A DNA stretch of 51,023 nucleotides, taken from assembly GCF_025567625.1 (NCBI RefSeq), contig NZ_JAOQJC010000053.1, positions 1-51,023 of the forward strand, in the 5' to 3' direction. This stretch comes from Paenibacillus sp. J5C2022. Lineage in GTDB: Bacteria; Bacillota; Bacilli; Paenibacillales; Paenibacillaceae. A program made the translations under genes and the position numbers. Shown piece by piece: positions 18,510 through 27,417 of the stretch. Position 1 is the first letter of the stretch. Every line of letters starts with the position of its first letter. Under the pieces are notes generated by a model that worked only from the letters and a program-made list of their open reading frames with translations, was not told where the DNA came from and made no database searches.

Positions 18510-19880
18510 CTACAAATCTCTGCGCAGCGCGCGCAGCACATCGATGCGGCAAGCGCGGTTCGCCGGCCGATAGCCCGACAGCATTGCAACGCCAATCGCT
18601 ATGGCACAAGACAGCGCCACCAGGAACGGAGGAATCAGAGAGAAGACGAACCCGGCCGGCACCTCCTCTTCCAATGCCGCGCTCACAAGCAGCGGCAGCC
18701 CTGCATTGACCGCATAAGAGATCGCGTATGAGACGGCCGTGCCGATGACCGCTCCCATGATGCCGATCAGTCCGCTCTCCAGCAGGAAGATGCGCTTGAT
18801 CGCCGACGGATTGGCGCCGATCGCTTTCATAATGCCGATATCTCCCGCCCGTTCCGTCACCGCCATCGACATCGTATTGAATATGCCGATCGACGCGATA
18901 ATGACAGCGATTGTGCCAATGAATACCAGACCCGCCTTCATAATGAAGAAGACGACATTCATCTGCTTCACTTCATCCGCTACAGAATAGATGTAGTACC
19001 CGTCATCCCGCAGCTTCTGGGAAAGTCCGCTTACCTTGGAGGCATCTGTCGCGATTACCTCGACATTGGTGTACTGCCTGTCCCCGCTCATCTTCTGCAG
19101 CTCGGCTACTTGCTTCATGATGTCTTCTGTCGACGGTTCACCCTCCATATACGGCAGCTCGCCGAACGCAGTGCCCGTCAATTGTTCAATCTCCTCCAGC
19201 AGTTCTCGCCCGATATATACCGCGCCGTCCTTCTTCCACTCCCTGACCGGCTTGACCGCTACGCCTACAATGCTTGCATCTATGATCTTCTCCTGCTTCT
19301 CGCCGTCAACATAATACTGGACCTTGAGCTGCATCGTCTTGCCGATCCATTCCGCAGCATCCGGGATCTCCGGCGCTGCATCGCCGGATTCCGCGTTCTC
19401 GCCGTCATTCAAGCTCTGCCGAATATGATAGCCGACGATCACTTCGTGCGCTGCTTGCGGAAGACGTCCTGCGCTCAGCTCGAAGCCCGCTGCCGATTCC
19501 TCCTCATAATCCAGCTGAATGGTGCCGCCGATATTGTTCACTTGCTCGCCTTCCATACGCGGATCAAGGAACTGGCGTATCTGATTCTGATAAGTGACGC
19601 CTTTCACATGCGGCAGGGACCGGAAGTACGCCATATCCTCATCACGAATGCCGTACTCGCCGTTGTGCTTGTCGGCATCCTTGTCGTGAACCGTTATCCC
19701 CGTAACGAGCCGGTCGCCCACTATCTCATCCACGATGCTCTTCTGCAGGCCGAAGCCTACGGAGGCGAGCACGATAAGGAAAGCGCAACCCATCGCCGTC
19801 GCCAGCACCGTCATGAACAGCCTTGTTTTGTTGCGCTTCATATTCTGCCGGACGAACCGGAGCTGATCCTTCCATGTCAT
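18510..19880 (-). CDS. MacB/FtsX-type ABC transporter permease
   Basis: 456 residues with the MacB-FtsX plan: an N-terminal membrane helix (about residues 22-44), a large extracytoplasmic domain of ~240 residues, and three C-terminal helices containing the FtsX motif around GIFNTMSMAVTERAGDIGIMKAIGA. The start at 19880 has GGAGAGAAG upstream. It follows the ATPase gene by 20 bases and forms an exporter or mechanotransmission complex with it. In Firmicutes such pairs often export or resist peptides; nothing here fixes the substrate. No clear terminator follows before the TetR promoter. Confidence 0.88.
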   Translation of the reverse strand: MTWKDQLRFVRQNMKRNKTRLFMTVLATAMGCAFLIVLASVGFGLQKSIVDEIVGDRLVTGITVHDKDADKHNGEYGIRDEDMAYFRSLPHVKGVTYQNQIRQFLDPRMEGEQVNNIGGTIQLDYEEESAAGFELSAGRLPQAAHEVIVGYHIRQSLNDGENAESGDAAPEIPDAAEWIGKTMQLKVQYYVDGEKQEKIIDASIVGVAVKPVREWKKDGAVYIGRELLEEIEQLTGTAFGELPYMEGEPSTEDIMKQVAELQKMSGDRQYTNVEVIATDASKVSGLSQKLRDDGYYIYSVADEVKQMNVVFFIMKAGLVFIGTIAVIIASIGIFNTMSMAVTERAGDIGIMKAIGANPSAIKRIFLLESGLIGIMGAVIGTAVSYAISYAVNAGLPLLVSAALEEEVPAGFVFSLIPPFLVALSCAIAIGVAMLSGYRPANRACRIDVLRALRRDL

Positions 19881-19900
19881 CTCTCTTCTCTCCTTCTCTC

Positions 19901-20575
19901 TTATACCAATCTGCCGTCTTGCAACCGGATCGTCCGGTGCCCGATGGCGGCTACCTGCTCATCGTGGGTAATAATGACGAATGTCGTGCCGAGCTCCCTG
20001 TTCAAATGCTTGATCATCGTCAGCAGTTGGCCTTCGTTCTCGCTGTCCAGACTTCCCGACGGCTCGTCCGCAAGTATGATCGGCGGCTCCAGCACCAGCG
20101 CCCGCGCAACCGATACCCGCTGCTGCTGCCCGCCGGACAGCTCGCCGGGATAATGATCGGCATACGCTTCCAGCCCTACTTCCTTCAGCAGATTTGTCAC
20201 CCTTCGGCGGCGCAGCTTCGGCGAGATTCCCTTCAGCACCATCGGCAGCTCCACATTCTCATATGCCGTCATGCCGGGGATGAGCTGAAAGCTCTGGAAT
20301 ATAAAGCCGTAATGCGCCAATCGGAAATCCGCCCATTCGCCTTCGCTCTGCCCCGATACCTTCTTGCCGGCTACCGCAATCTCTCCCGATGTCGGCCTAA
20401 TATAACCCGACATCAGATTGAGAAGCGTGGACTTGCCCGAGCCGCTGCGCCCGACGATCGATACGATTTCTCCCTTCTCTACTTTCAGGTCGATATCGTG
20501 CAAGACCGGAACCGAACGCCCTTTGCCTTTGCCGCCGATATGAAATTGATGACACACTTGGGTCAGCTGTATCAT
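19901..20575 (-). CDS. MacB/LolD-type ABC transporter ATP-binding protein
   Basis: 224 residues, the usual size. Walker A GRSGSGKST near residue 42, Q-loop FIFQSFQL, signature LSGGQQQR, Walker B ILADEPSGSLD and the switch histidine in IITHDEQ are all present. AGGAGAGGGTGA lies before the ATG. It pairs with the FtsX-type permease downstream. Its promoter region carries OmpR-type direct repeats (20650-20682), suggesting control by a two-component system not found in this window. Confidence 0.9.
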   Translation of the reverse strand: MIQLTQVCHQFHIGGKGKGRSVPVLHDIDLKVEKGEIVSIVGRSGSGKSTLLNLMSGYIRPTSGEIAVAGKKVSGQSEGEWADFRLAHYGFIFQSFQLIPGMTAYENVELPMVLKGISPKLRRRRVTNLLKEVGLEAYADHYPGELSGGQQQRVSVARALVLEPPIILADEPSGSLDSENEGQLLTMIKHLNRELGTTFVIITHDEQVAAIGHRTIRLQDGRLV

Positions 20576-20845
20576 ATCCGTTCACCCTCTCCTCTATCTC
20601 TGTCTTCATCTCCTATGCCTATAAGGCTACCAGCAAAGCTATAACTTCCCTTTAAGAAAACCTTAAATTTGTCTTTAGATACTCGTTGAATAATCATAAG
20701 CAAGGATAGAGCTCGGCCAGATAACGCCGAATCCAAAGAAACCGGAATAATTATGGCGAGATGAGAAAAACTTCTGTATAGGCCTTTCAGAGACGAGCGG
20801 CCAGAATGATTGTGGCAAATCCGAATAAAGCTCCAAATAAAACTG
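20576..20845. other. Intergenic region between divergent units
   Basis: Apart from the 11-base repeats, this stretch between the minus-strand ABC genes and the plus-strand VOC promoter shows nothing convincing. A 61-codon minus-strand frame (20675-20860) has no binding site and no recognisable features. Confidence 0.5.
20650..20682. promoter_or_regulatory. 11-bp phased direct repeats before the MacB-type ABC genes
   Basis: Three consecutive 11-base units begin CTTTAAG, CCTTAAA and TCTTTAG at 20650, 20661 and 20672. Eleven-base phasing of TTTAAG-like half sites is typical of OmpR/PhoB-family response-regulator sites. On the minus strand the first two overlap a plausible -35 (TTAAGG) lying 17 bases before TATAGC. 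Confidence 0.45.
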
Positions 20846-20894
20846 TTGTGTCGGCACCATCGGTTTGTTATAATTATAACGGAACGTATGTTCC
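20846..20894 (+). promoter_or_regulatory. Promoter with LexA (DinR)-like box
   Basis: -35 TTGTGT (20846-20851), a 17-base spacer and -10 TATAAT (20869-20874). GGAACGTATGTTCC at 20881-20894 matches the Bacillus LexA box CGAACRNRYGTTYC at 13 of 14 positions (only the first base differs) and sits at the expected transcription start, a position where a repressor would block initiation. Confidence 0.6.
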
Positions 20895-20973
20895 CTTTAG
20901 GGCGGCATCATCGCCATGATGGATTGGCGCACGGTCAGCCTGCAAACCCAATCTCCCGGAGGAGGAATTGTTA

Positions 20974-21396
20974 ATGAGTATTGAAGTCTACTTGAATTTC
21001 AATGGCAATTGCCGCGAGGCGGCTCAGTTCTACGCGAAGGTGTTCGACACGGAGCTGCAGGAGATGATGACATTCGGCCAAACTCCGCCAAGCCCCGAAT
21101 TCCCCATGCCGGAGGAAGCCAAGGACTTGATCATGCATACTCGCTTGACCATTCAGGGCAGCAACGTCATGTTCTCCGACGTGTTCCCGGGCATGCCGTT
21201 CACAGTGGGCAACAATGTCAGCCTGACGGTACAGAGCAAGGACCCGGAAGTGCTGTCATCGGCATTCAATCAGCTTAAGGACGGCGGAGAAGTGCAGATG
21301 GAGCTGCAGGAGACTTTCTGGAGCAAGAAGTACGGCAGCCTGACGGACAAGTTCGGCATCGTCTGGCAGTTCAATCTGAATGAGGAAGACTGCTAG
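20974..21396 (+). CDS. VOC-family (PhnB-like) protein
   Basis: 140 residues with the PhnB/3-demethylubiquinone-methyltransferase-like VOC fold: YLNFNGNCREAAQFY near the start, the FSDVFPGMPF segment in the middle and the closing KYGSLTDKFGIVWQFN motif. Members are small, often dimeric and mostly of unknown activity; some are metal-dependent or resistance proteins. The ATG at 20974 has GGAGG 8 bases upstream; a TTG two codons earlier is less likely. It is a single gene between a LexA-like-box promoter and a terminator. Confidence 0.85.
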   Translation: MSIEVYLNFNGNCREAAQFYAKVFDTELQEMMTFGQTPPSPEFPMPEEAKDLIMHTRLTIQGSNVMFSDVFPGMPFTVGNNVSLTVQSKDPEVLSSAFNQLKDGGEVQMELQETFWSKKYGSLTDKFGIVWQFNLNEEDC

Positions 21397-21423
21397 AGGA
21401 CAATACACATAAATCGTTCGACA

Positions 21424-21467
21424 GAGGCTTACTTCAGTGAGACAATACATTGAAGTAAGCTTCTTGC
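21424..21467 (+). terminator. Terminator after the VOC gene
   Basis: Arms GCTTACTTCA/TGAAGTAAGC around a 14-base loop, followed by TTCTTGCTT, lie 30 bases after the stop codon. Confidence 0.7.
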
Positions 21468-21486
21468 TTGTGGAGGGAGAAATATA

Positions 21487-22440
21487 ATGAAACTGGAACG
21501 GCTGTTATCCATCATCATATTGCTGCTGAACCGACGGATGATGCAGGCGAAGGAATTGGCGGAGCGATTCGAAGTATCCGTTCGAACGATCTACCGGGAT
21601 ATTGAGGCGATTAATGCCGCAGGCATTCCCATCGTCACCTTCCAAGGCATGAATGGCGGAATCGGACTGGCGGAAGGCTATCGGCTGGACCGCAATATCA
21701 TGACGAATGACGAGCTGGCCGCCATTGTCACCGCCCTGCGCAGCATCTCCACATCTTACGGCAATGAGCAGCATCGGCAGCTCATGGAGAAGATCAACAG
21801 CGTCGTCCCCCCTGCATACTCTGAGGAATTCCAGCAGAAAACAAACCGCGTCTTGGTTGACTTATCCCCATGGGACGGCAACGAAAGGCTGCAGCCGAAG
21901 CTGCAGCTGTTGAAGGAAGCAGTGGATCGCAGCATGATCGTCACATTCAGCTATACCAATGCTCAAGGCGAAGCGTCGCATCGATGGGCAGAGCCACACA
22001 CCCTTATTCTGAAAGGAAGACAGTGGTATGTGCAAGCATACTGTTTGAAGAAAGAGCAATTCCGGCTATTCAAGCTGAAGCGGATGAAGGAGCTGGAGCT
22101 TGCCGAGGGGAAGACCTTCGTGCGAAGAGAGATGCCTGCCCAGGAGCCTGTCATAAACAATAGCCGTTACGAACCAAGCGGGATGACGGAATTCGTCTTG
22201 CGCTTCCATGCCGACAGCCGCTATCTGGCAGAGGAATGCTTTGGTGTTGAGGAACTGCAGGCGTGCGATGACGGCAGCTGGCGAGTGAGGAAGGCTTACC
22301 CGGAAGATGAATGGCTATACAGCTACATCCTCAGCTTGGGCCATCATGCCGAAGTATTGGAGCCTCCCCATCTGCGAGAGATTATCGCCAAGCGCGCAGA
22401 GCAGATTATGAAAATATACAGAAGTGATCAAGCAACCTGA
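21487..22440 (+). CDS. YafY-type HTH/WYL transcriptional regulator
   Basis: 317 residues. An N-terminal winged HTH of the HTH_11/DeoR-like type (residues ~1-60, with AKELAERFEVSVRTIYRDIEAI) is followed by a WYL domain (about 140-220, containing GRQWYVQAYCL in place of the WYL triplet) and a WCX C-terminal extension. Such proteins are effector-sensing activators or repressors; WYL domains bind nucleic acid or nucleotide ligands in characterised cases. GGAGGGAGAA precedes the ATG. It lies between two terminators, with the zinc-ribbon/GyrI-like gene next. Confidence 0.88.
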   Translation: MKLERLLSIIILLLNRRMMQAKELAERFEVSVRTIYRDIEAINAAGIPIVTFQGMNGGIGLAEGYRLDRNIMTNDELAAIVTALRSISTSYGNEQHRQLMEKINSVVPPAYSEEFQQKTNRVLVDLSPWDGNERLQPKLQLLKEAVDRSMIVTFSYTNAQGEASHRWAEPHTLILKGRQWYVQAYCLKKEQFRLFKLKRMKELELAEGKTFVRREMPAQEPVINNSRYEPSGMTEFVLRFHADSRYLAEECFGVEELQACDDGSWRVRKAYPEDEWLYSYILSLGHHAEVLEPPHLREIIAKRAEQIMKIYRSDQAT

Positions 22441-22475
22441 CAGACAGCTGTCAGGTTGCTTGTTTTATACTGGGC
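22430..22475 (+). terminator. Terminator overlapping the WYL gene stop
   Basis: Arms AGCAACCTGACAG/CTGTCAGGTTGCT, followed by TGTTTT. The left arm includes the stop codon of the WYL-regulator gene, so no extra sequence is spent on termination. Confidence 0.85.
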
Positions 22476-22503
22476 CCATACCAATGAGGAGAGTGATCTG
22501 CCA

Positions 22504-23292
22504 ATGAATCAAACAGAACAATCGAATGCTTCCATCTGTCAAAGCTGCAGCATGCCGATGACGGCTTCCGAGCAATACGGAACGGAAAAGGATGGTACAA
22601 CATCATCGGATTACTGCCGCTACTGCTATAAGGATGGCGCCTTTACGCAAGCAGACTTCACCATGCAGGACATGATTGAATTCGATATTCCCTTCATGGT
22701 GAAAGATGGCATGGAGGAAGGTCAGGCAAGGGCACTGCTGCAAAACATTATGCCGCACTTGAAACGCTGGTCTTCGCAAGAGACAGGCTTAGGCTCCGGC
22801 ATTCAGCCGGACCGTTACGAAGAGCTGCCTTCCTTCACGTTGGCAGGAATTAGCGTCGTCACGACGAATGCAGCCGAATTCAGCGGCAAGGGCAAGATTG
22901 GCAAGCTGTATGAACAGTATTACGCACAGCAAATTGGCGGACAGCTGGCCCCTCATCAACAAAAGCCTGGCCATTACGGCTGCTACTTCAACTATGAACA
23001 AGGCGACGCCGGGCGATATGAATTGATGGTCGGCGTACAGGTTCGGGAGGCAGGGCAAGACCGGCTTCCTGAAGCGGTGAAGACCTTCACCGTTCCCGCT
23101 GTAAAATACGCCGTGTTCGTCACGGAGCGGGGGCCGATTATCGAGATGGTGCAGCGGGCTTGGGCCGGTATATGGCAATGGTCGAAGCAGGCCGGCAACG
23201 AGCGGGCGTTCACAGGCGATTTCGAGTATTATGGCCCGGATATCAATCCGGAAGATGGACAGGCAGAGATTTATATCGCGATTCAACAATAA
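22504..23292 (+). CDS. Zinc-ribbon plus GyrI-like (AraC effector-binding) domain protein
   Basis: 262 residues. Residues ~10-75 form a putative zinc ribbon with CQSCSMPM and CRYCYKDG cysteine pairs. From about residue 105 to the end lies a GyrI-like/AraC E-binding (SOUL-like) domain, with SFTLAGISVVTT at its start and YGPDINPEDGQAEIYIAI at its end. Similar fusions are common in Bacilli and may bind small hydrophobic ligands. The ATG at 22504 is preferred (GAGGAG upstream) over the frame start at 22456, which lies inside the terminator of the previous gene. Molecular role unknown. Confidence 0.8.
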   Translation: MNQTEQSNASICQSCSMPMTASEQYGTEKDGTTSSDYCRYCYKDGAFTQADFTMQDMIEFDIPFMVKDGMEEGQARALLQNIMPHLKRWSSQETGLGSGIQPDRYEELPSFTLAGISVVTTNAAEFSGKGKIGKLYEQYYAQQIGGQLAPHQQKPGHYGCYFNYEQGDAGRYELMVGVQVREAGQDRLPEAVKTFTVPAVKYAVFVTERGPIIEMVQRAWAGIWQWSKQAGNERAFTGDFEYYGPDINPEDGQAEIYIAIQQ

Positions 23293-23463
23293 CCCTTTTC
23301 ACGCGCCATCCTGTTAGAGCGGCATGGCAGCAGTCGTGGAATCTGGGATCGTATCCGGCCGCGACGATCAACTGCTGGCTCCAACAGCGCTAATTACAAG
23401 ATCGGAAGTAGCCGTCATGATCCAAAGGTTGCTGCAGGAATCTGAGCTGATATAGAAGCTGCA

Positions 23464-23514
23464 ATAAAAAAAGCTTACGCCGATTTGCCATGGCGTAAGC
23501 TCTTTTCTTTTTTT
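23464..23514. terminator. Bidirectional terminator
   Basis: Arms GCTTACGCC/GGCGTAAGC have T-rich tails on both strands (TCTTTTCTTTTTTT to the right; TTTTTTT to the left on the minus strand). It serves the convergent zinc-ribbon gene (plus) and rlmN (minus). The rest of 23293-23534 shows nothing. Confidence 0.9.
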
Positions 23515-23534
23515 GCAGACCGAATCCGACTCTA

Positions 23535-24620
23535 TCAACCAGTAACGCTCTTACCGGCGCCATCCTCCCGCTTGATCTGCTTGCTCCGCAGTTGGCCGCA
23601 CGCCGCATCGATATCCGTACCGTGCTCCAATCTGACGCTGCAGCTGATTCCCTGCTTCTTCATCGTATCGTAGAAGGCCGTGATGGACGCTTGCTCGCTC
23701 CGCTGATACTGGCTGTGCTCGTCTACCGGATTGTACGGAATGAGATTCACATTCACCAACTTGCTGCGGTCGCGCATCAGCTCTGCCAGCTCCAAGGCAT
23801 GCTCCACCCGGTCATTGACGTCCTTCAGCAAAATATACTCGATCGTAATGCGGCGGTTCGTCTTCTCCAGGTAATAATCGATCGCTTCCATCAGCTTCTC
23901 GATCGGAATGGCCTTATTGATCTTCATGATCCGCGTACGCAGCTCGTTATTGGGCGCATGCAGCGATACCGCCAGATTGACGCCGAGATCGTTGTCGGCG
24001 AACTCCTTGATCTTGCCCGCCAAGCCGCTGGTCGACACCGTAATATGCCTTGGGCCAATGGCCAATCCCTTGTGATCCTTCACGATGGTGATGAAATCGG
24101 CCATATTCTCATAATTGTCGAACGGCTCGCCGATTCCCATTACGACAATGTGGGTTACGCGCTCGTCTCGACCCGACTGATCAAGATGAAGCTGCACCTT
24201 CATAATCTGCTCCACGACCTCAGCCGCGCTTAAGTCTCTGCTCTTCGCGAGCAAGCCGCTGGCGCAGAAGCTGCAGCCGATATTGCAGCCCACCTGCGTC
24301 GTCACGCAGACCGACAAGCCGAATTTATGGCGCATCAGCACCGTCTCGATCAGGTTGCCGTCCGCAAGCCGGAACAGGAATTTGATCGTGCCGTCCGCCG
24401 ACTCCTGCCGCGTATGCTCCGTCAAGGTGCCGATCGTAAAGTGCTCGTTCAACAGCGCTGTACAATCGGCGTGCACCTCCGCCATTTCGTCGATCGATAC
24501 GACCCGCTTCCGGTACAGAAAGTCCCATACTTGGCCCGCCCGGAATTTCCGATGTCCGTGCTCCAGCAGCCACTGGGATAGTGTATCTAATGTAAGTCCA
24601 TATAGGGATGGTTTGCTCAT
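23535..24620 (-). CDS. rlmN: 23S rRNA (adenine2503-C2)-methyltransferase RlmN
   Basis: 361 residues. A radical-SAM enzyme that methylates C2 of A2503 in 23S rRNA (and, in characterised members, A37 of some tRNAs) in the cytoplasm. The 4Fe-4S cysteine triad C-N-I-G-C-S-F-C is at about residues 110-117, the GMGEP-like motif is MGIGEPFDN, and the C-terminal DIDAACGQLR carries the catalytic mechanism cysteine. It is a stand-alone gene, not in the fmt-rsmB-rlmN-prpC-prkC cluster usual in Bacilli, so it could be a second copy. Cfr is less likely given the overall RlmN-like sequence. Confidence 0.9.
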   Translation of the reverse strand: MSKPSLYGLTLDTLSQWLLEHGHRKFRAGQVWDFLYRKRVVSIDEMAEVHADCTALLNEHFTIGTLTEHTRQESADGTIKFLFRLADGNLIETVLMRHKFGLSVCVTTQVGCNIGCSFCASGLLAKSRDLSAAEVVEQIMKVQLHLDQSGRDERVTHIVVMGIGEPFDNYENMADFITIVKDHKGLAIGPRHITVSTSGLAGKIKEFADNDLGVNLAVSLHAPNNELRTRIMKINKAIPIEKLMEAIDYYLEKTNRRITIEYILLKDVNDRVEHALELAELMRDRSKLVNVNLIPYNPVDEHSQYQRSEQASITAFYDTMKKQGISCSVRLEHGTDIDAACGQLRSKQIKREDGAGKSVTG

Positions 24621-24798
24621 GCTTCGTCCTCACTTTACGCTAAGAGCCCCGGTCTATCCTGATCCATACGCATGGGGATACGTTCCCGGAGCTGTTGTCT
24701 GCTACCTATTGTCCCAAAAAAGGGGGGCTAACACAAGGGGCGGCTTCCCGTCTCGCCATACCAGCCATGGTTAACTTTCACTATAATCGTGTTATCGA

Positions 24799-24827
24799 TT
24801 GACAGCCATTCGTCATACTTCTACAGT
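24799..24827 (+). promoter_or_regulatory. Promoter of the pentapeptide-repeat gene
   Basis: A consensus -35 TTGACA (24799-24804), a 17-base spacer and -10 TACAGT (24822-24827), 38 bases before the chosen start codon. Confidence 0.65.
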
Positions 24828-24864
24828 TGTAATTAACTTACCTGCAAGGAAAGGAATGCTTGTT

Positions 24865-25731
24865 ATGACAGCTACCCACCATTCTTCCAACGACGATAAC
24901 CGTACCCGGCAACTTCGCGCCGACTGCGAGAGCTGCTTCGGACTGTGCTGCGTCGCCTTGCCCTTCTCGGCCTCATCCGATTTCCCGGTCGACAAGCCGG
25001 CCGGCCAGCCATGCGGCCATCTGCAGGAGAACTTCCGATGCTCCGTCCACAGTCAATTAAGGAATCTCGGTTACCGTGGCTGCACCGTATTCGACTGCTT
25101 CGGGGCGGGTCAGAAGATCTCGCAGGTGACTTATAAGGGGCCGGACTGGCGTACGCATCCGGACTCCGCGACAGATATGCACAGCGCTTTTCTGGCTATG
25201 AGGGCGATTCATGAATTGATGTGGTATGTTAACGAAGTATTGGACAGAACCTCCGCTCACTCCCTGCACAAGGAAGCGGCCGACAAGCTGCGAGAACTTG
25301 AAAGATTGAGCCTTCAGAGCGCCGACGAACTGGGAACTCTGGACACATTCGCGCTGCGGGACGAGATCAGTCCTTTACTGATGAAGACGAGTGAGCTGAT
25401 TCGAGCGGAAGGGAAGCAGTCGCACCATCCTTCCCTGGGCCGAAAGCCCCGCAAGATCGGGCGGGGAACCGATCAGATCGGAGCGAACTTGCAAGGCGCG
25501 GATTTGCGCGGAGAGAATATGCGCGGCGCTTTCCTGATCGCCGCCGACTTGAGCGGCGCCGATCTGCGATGGGCAGATCTGATCGGAGCGGATCTGCGGG
25601 ATGCCAATCTATGTGCCGCCGATCTGCGTGAGAGCTTGTTCCTGACGCAATTCCAGGTCAATGCGGCGATCGGCGACGCCCGCACGAAGCTGCCGCCGAC
25701 GCTGGAACGCCCGCAGCATTGGGCCAACTAA
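24865..25731 (+). CDS. Cysteine-rich N-domain plus pentapeptide-repeat protein
   Basis: 288 residues. The first ~80 residues hold a dense cysteine set (C-x2-C-x3-CC, then PAGQPCGHL, FRCSVH, YRGCTVFDC), which looks like a metal- or cluster-binding module. A helical linker follows, then from about residue 205 to 265 a right-handed quadrilateral helix of pentapeptide repeats (A(D/N)LxG type: GADLRG, GADLRW, GADLRD). The ATG at 24865 has AAGGA 9 bases upstream; the frame is open from 24799. Its stop overlaps that of the convergent thioredoxin-fusion gene by 4 bases. The architecture is recognisable but its function is not known; only some pentapeptide-repeat proteins protect DNA gyrase. Confidence 0.82.
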   Translation: MTATHHSSNDDNRTRQLRADCESCFGLCCVALPFSASSDFPVDKPAGQPCGHLQENFRCSVHSQLRNLGYRGCTVFDCFGAGQKISQVTYKGPDWRTHPDSATDMHSAFLAMRAIHELMWYVNEVLDRTSAHSLHKEAADKLRELERLSLQSADELGTLDTFALRDEISPLLMKTSELIRAEGKQSHHPSLGRKPRKIGRGTDQIGANLQGADLRGENMRGAFLIAADLSGADLRWADLIGADLRDANLCAADLRESLFLTQFQVNAAIGDARTKLPPTLERPQHWAN

Positions 25732-26819
25732 TCCAAGCTCCGAATATGATCAATCCGCTTCTTCATATCTGTGAAGCTGATCGCTCCGAGATACCGCTCG
25801 CGGACGACCCCGCTCTCATCAATAACGAACGTGGTAGGATAGGCGGCTACGCGATAATCGTCCGTCGTCTTCCCGCTGCTATCCAATGCGACGGGGAAGC
25901 TGTACCCTTCTGCCGAAGCAACCTCTCCCACCTTCTTCGCGCTGCTCTCCTGGCTTGTAACATTGACCGTCACGATCGCCACTTCCTCGCCTTGCTCCTT
26001 ATAGTGCTCGTACAGCTTCTCCACATGCGGCATCTCCGTCCGGCATACCTTGCACCAGGTCGTCCAGAAGTTGACCATCACCGTCTTGCCGCGCAGCTCT
26101 CCCAGCGCGATCATCTCTCCCTCCAGGTTCGTCAAGCCGAATGGCGGTGCAATATCGCCGACCTTGGCGCCTACTTCGTCGCTTCCGCTGGTGGAGGTAC
26201 CTTCAAGCAACGATTCTGTCGCGCCATGAAGCGTATAAGCGAGCAGGATTAGCAAGCCCAGCAGACTCAGCCCTTGCACCGCGATTCGCTTCGGCTGCCG
26301 GCGTTCTGTCCGCCGCCCATCCTCCGCCTGCGGCTTCTCCGTTCTGTTCAGCCGCAGCAGCAGGGCCGATGACGCCAATGCGACGAGCAGCACAATCCAA
26401 TGATAGAGCTGCACATCGCGGGAGAAGAATAAGCTAGCCAGCGCATACATGGCCGCCCATCCGGACGCCGTCATTCCGGTTAAGGTTAATGATTCCGCCA
26501 TCGTATACCGACGACTGTAACGGTATAGCGCCCATCCTGCCGAGACGATGGTCGCAAGCCAGAACCCCGCCGTTCCCCCGCTGAAGTACAAGAGAGATAA
26601 CGGCCGCTGTACGACGCTTGCCGGATCGATCAGCAGCAGGCTGCCTTTCCATATCACAATCCATAAGAGCATGCTGCCCCATGCTGCGGACAAGTCCGCT
26701 TCCTTCCCGGGATGCCCTCTTCTCAGAAGCCGCAAGGCCAGCGCTCCGGCCAAGGCTGAGGCCAGATAGACAAGCAGCTCCGTATTCAGCACGAACGACC
26801 CCAGCTGTATATTCGACAT
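25728..26819 (-). CDS. Membrane protein with C-terminal TlpA/ResA-like thioredoxin domain
   Basis: 363 residues. The N-terminal ~200 residues contain about six hydrophobic segments; the last ~145 residues form a TlpA/ResA-type thioredoxin fold facing outward, with the redox pair W-C-K-V-C and the cis-proline segment YPTTFVID. It could reduce or oxidise extracytoplasmic thiols, for example in cytochrome c maturation or redox defence, with the membrane part anchoring or relaying electrons. The ATG at 26819 is preferred because GGGGGAGAAG precedes it; the frame runs to 27170 without a site. Convergent 4-base overlap with the pentapeptide gene. Confidence 0.82.
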   Translation of the reverse strand: MSNIQLGSFVLNTELLVYLASALAGALALRLLRRGHPGKEADLSAAWGSMLLWIVIWKGSLLLIDPASVVQRPLSLLYFSGGTAGFWLATIVSAGWALYRYSRRYTMAESLTLTGMTASGWAAMYALASLFFSRDVQLYHWIVLLVALASSALLLRLNRTEKPQAEDGRRTERRQPKRIAVQGLSLLGLLILLAYTLHGATESLLEGTSTSGSDEVGAKVGDIAPPFGLTNLEGEMIALGELRGKTVMVNFWTTWCKVCRTEMPHVEKLYEHYKEQGEEVAIVTVNVTSQESSAKKVGEVASAEGYSFPVALDSSGKTTDDYRVAAYPTTFVIDESGVVRERYLGAISFTDMKKRIDHIRSLD

Positions 26820-27315
26820 GCTTCTCCCCCTTCCGATACCGGTTATCTTCTTGCCATTATAGCACTTCGGGTGCATGAGAAAACCTCTATCGAGGATTTT
26901 CAAAGATGAGCGACCTATAGTTTGCAAAGCAAACTCGCTTCGGAAGGATAAAGTGAGTTTTATCGCCAATAAGAATTTTGGATTTCGAGCAATATGCCCC
27001 AACTCTAGCGCTTCATTCGGAGTTGGAGGCCGCTTAGCTGGATTTTGAGTAGTTATTATAGTAAAAAGCTCCATCCTATATCCTACAAGTGGAAAATGTA
27101 CAGTTAAATCAGACAAGTTCACACGAAAACTCATCTCTCGGACAGAATAAGCGCATAAAATCCAGTTCATTTGTCATTAGCAGGAGTATTTCGATAAATG
27201 AATGACATGAAATACAGTTAGATTAACCTCTTCAGCTTCCATACTTCATCCTATTCAAGCGTAAACGGCTATCGCCGCCCATTAGCGGCGGCATTAGCTT
27301 ACGTTTCGCGATGAG
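26820..27315. other. Intergenic region with degenerate repeats
   Basis: No gene is supported. It holds a short inverted repeat AAACTC.CTT/AAG.GAGTTT near 26931-26960, a TATAAT on the minus strand near 27054-27059, a degenerate repeat at about 27110-27230 resembling sequence at 45525-45740, and an imperfect GC-rich inverted repeat at 27259-27308 (CGTAA and GCCGCC arms). Confidence 0.5.
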
Positions 27316-27402
27316 ATATGGGCATCAGTATAAGAGTGAAACTTATCCTGATGCCCATATCACAAAAAAACAGCAAGGACGCCTTCGTAAGCGCCTTGCT
27401 GC
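27316..27402 (-). terminator. Terminator of cstA plus an adjacent long hairpin
   Basis: Directly after the cstA stop is a classic terminator, arms CAGCAAGG.CGC/GCG.CCTTGCTG (27371-27401) followed on the minus strand by seven T. Next to it, at 27316-27360, lies a second hairpin with 19-base arms starting ATATGGGCATCAG (18 of 19 paired) and a 7-base loop. Confidence 0.85.
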
Positions 27403-27417
27403 TTGATTGCTATTCCG